Shown: in pieces, positions 31,759-32,339 of the stretch | Numbering within the stretch: the stretch's first letter is position 1 | How the letters are laid out: every line of letters begins with the position of its first letter | Assembly (NCBI GenBank): GCA_964598225.1 | Contig: CAZRBG010000061.1 | Location: 1 to 32,339 of the forward strand | Origin: SG8-4 sp964598225 | GTDB lineage: Bacteria; Planctomycetota; Phycisphaerae; Sedimentisphaerales; Anaerobacaceae | Direction: 5' to 3' | DNA: 32,339 nt | Notes under the pieces: model-generated | Databases searched by the model: none | The model's input: only the letters and a program-made list of their open reading frames with translations | What the model was told of the DNA's origin: nothing | Made by a program: the position numbers and the translations under genes

Positions 31759-32073
31759 TTACCCGCACTTGCTCTCACCGCAATAGTCACACACGACGCA
31801 ATTCGCTTCCCGCCGCATGGGCCGGCCACAATCCTCGCATCGTTCACGGAACCATGGCACAGGCTCACCAACAGGAGTCCCCATCCCTTCCTTGATCGCT
31901 CTGGCAATCGCATCCGGACAGGACCTGACATTGACCTCCTTGTTAGTCTTGCGGGCCACCGATCCACAATGTCGACAGAAGAATATCTCCTTGGCATTTA
32001 ATGAAATCCATCTTGTGCCTCTCTGTATTGGTTTCATCCAAGAATGGCATGTACGACTGTTACATATCGACAA
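31759..32073 (-). CDS. Zinc-ribbon protein resembling the C-terminal tail of B12-dependent ribonucleotide reductase
   Basis: Up to 104 residues. The C-terminal half, RSCPDAIARAIKEG followed by CEDCGRPM ... CVVCDYCGESKCG, closely resembles the end of class II (adenosylcobalamin) ribonucleotide reductase, where a TSCPD segment leads into a four-cysteine zinc ribbon ending GYSKCG. The first half contains a separate CNSRTC and CRHCG pair, possibly another zinc site, and lacks the TSCPD core. No catalytic domain is present. The start is unsure: TTG 32073 and ATG 32037 (MKPIQRGTRW) are in frame and neither has a ribosome binding site; the frame opens a little further upstream after a stop. It may be a stand-alone zinc-ribbon protein on an island or a fragment of a larger gene. 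Confidence 0.5.
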   Translation of the reverse strand: MSICNSRTCHSWMKPIQRGTRWISLNAKEIFFCRHCGSVARKTNKEVNVRSCPDAIARAIKEGMGTPVGEPVPWFRERCEDCGRPMRREANCVVCDYCGESKCG

Positions 32074-32339
32074 ACAAAAATCTGGTTCTCACTATGGTTA
32101 GGACCGCATCGGATGGCTGAACAGACTTTAGATTCCTTCCTGTTATTTGTCTTTTCCAACAAAGTCCGCATGCACAGAGCCAAGGAAATCTTTGTGTCTC
32201 TTTATATGCCTATCCAGCATGCAAAAGAAGCGTCTTGCTTCTTCTCCTGGGCGTTTCGCGAGTGCCACCCTTGTGAATATCTCCCTAGTGCGTCATCACA
32301 ACTAAATATTTGGGCTATTGTGGCACAACAGCCGATATA
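32074..32339. other. Window end with one possible small minus-strand gene
   Basis: The minus-strand frame 32143-32268 (GTG start, 41 codons, VALAKRPGEEARRFFCMLDR...) reads protein-like, with basic and acidic residues alternating, but its GGGAG is 12 bases from the start and no family is recognised. Otherwise the stretch shows nothing I can name. Confidence 0.25.

Overview
The window looks like a carbohydrate- and peptide-scavenging segment of a planctomycete genome, most likely Phycisphaerae/Sedimentisphaerales-like. This is inferred from gene style: very large LamG proteins with Fn3-like repeats, Tat-exported Gfo/Idh/MocA oxidoreductases, a Tat-exported sulfatase, a DUF1080 remnant, unusual glycoside hydrolases, and intergenic spaces full of short dispersed-type repeats. 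No rRNA or taxonomic marker is present, so the placement is an inference.

Layout. 1-2003 holds a minus-strand membrane protein and a Wza-type polysaccharide export lipoprotein. 2564-3394 is a membrane-anchored C39-like cysteine peptidase. 3475-9417 is a co-directional set: a DUF5060/apiosidase-like glycoside hydrolase, an O-methyltransferase-like protein and a GH106-like hydrolase. A fragment of a DUF1080 gene follows (9425-9553, minus). 9771-13252 runs forward: a small LamG protein, a Tat-exported aldo/keto-reductase-fold protein without the usual catalytic tetrad, a tetraheme cytochrome c lipoprotein, and an ornithine cyclodeaminase/mu-crystallin family protein. 17513-13497 (minus) is a tight operon of aconitase X large subunit, aconitase X small subunit and dipeptidyl peptidase IV. 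17623-19155 is a Cys-type sulfatase. 22685-19191 and 26535-23146 are two paralogous giant LamG proteins with matching promoters and leaders. 26935-30567 holds two Tat-exported Gfo/Idh/MocA proteins and a HEAT-repeat protein.

From 30595 onward the character changes. Only the 5' part of a tRNA-Arg(TCG) is present, followed by visibly AT-richer sequence with small minus-strand genes (a short protein with a strong ribosome binding site, and a zinc-ribbon protein resembling the tail of B12-dependent ribonucleotide reductase). This looks like the edge of a genomic island.

Functional reading. The most coherent system is aconitase X (in bacteria a cis-3-hydroxy-L-proline dehydratase) in one operon with DPP IV (which releases X-Pro dipeptides), facing a gene of the family that reduces delta1-pyrroline-2-carboxylate to proline. 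Together they could form a pathway that turns hydroxyproline-containing peptides into proline. The best structural find is a 190-bp inverted-repeat (MITE-like) element directly upstream of one LamG promoter. The matching region of the paralogous LamG gene serves as its unoccupied site and reveals an 8-bp target duplication.
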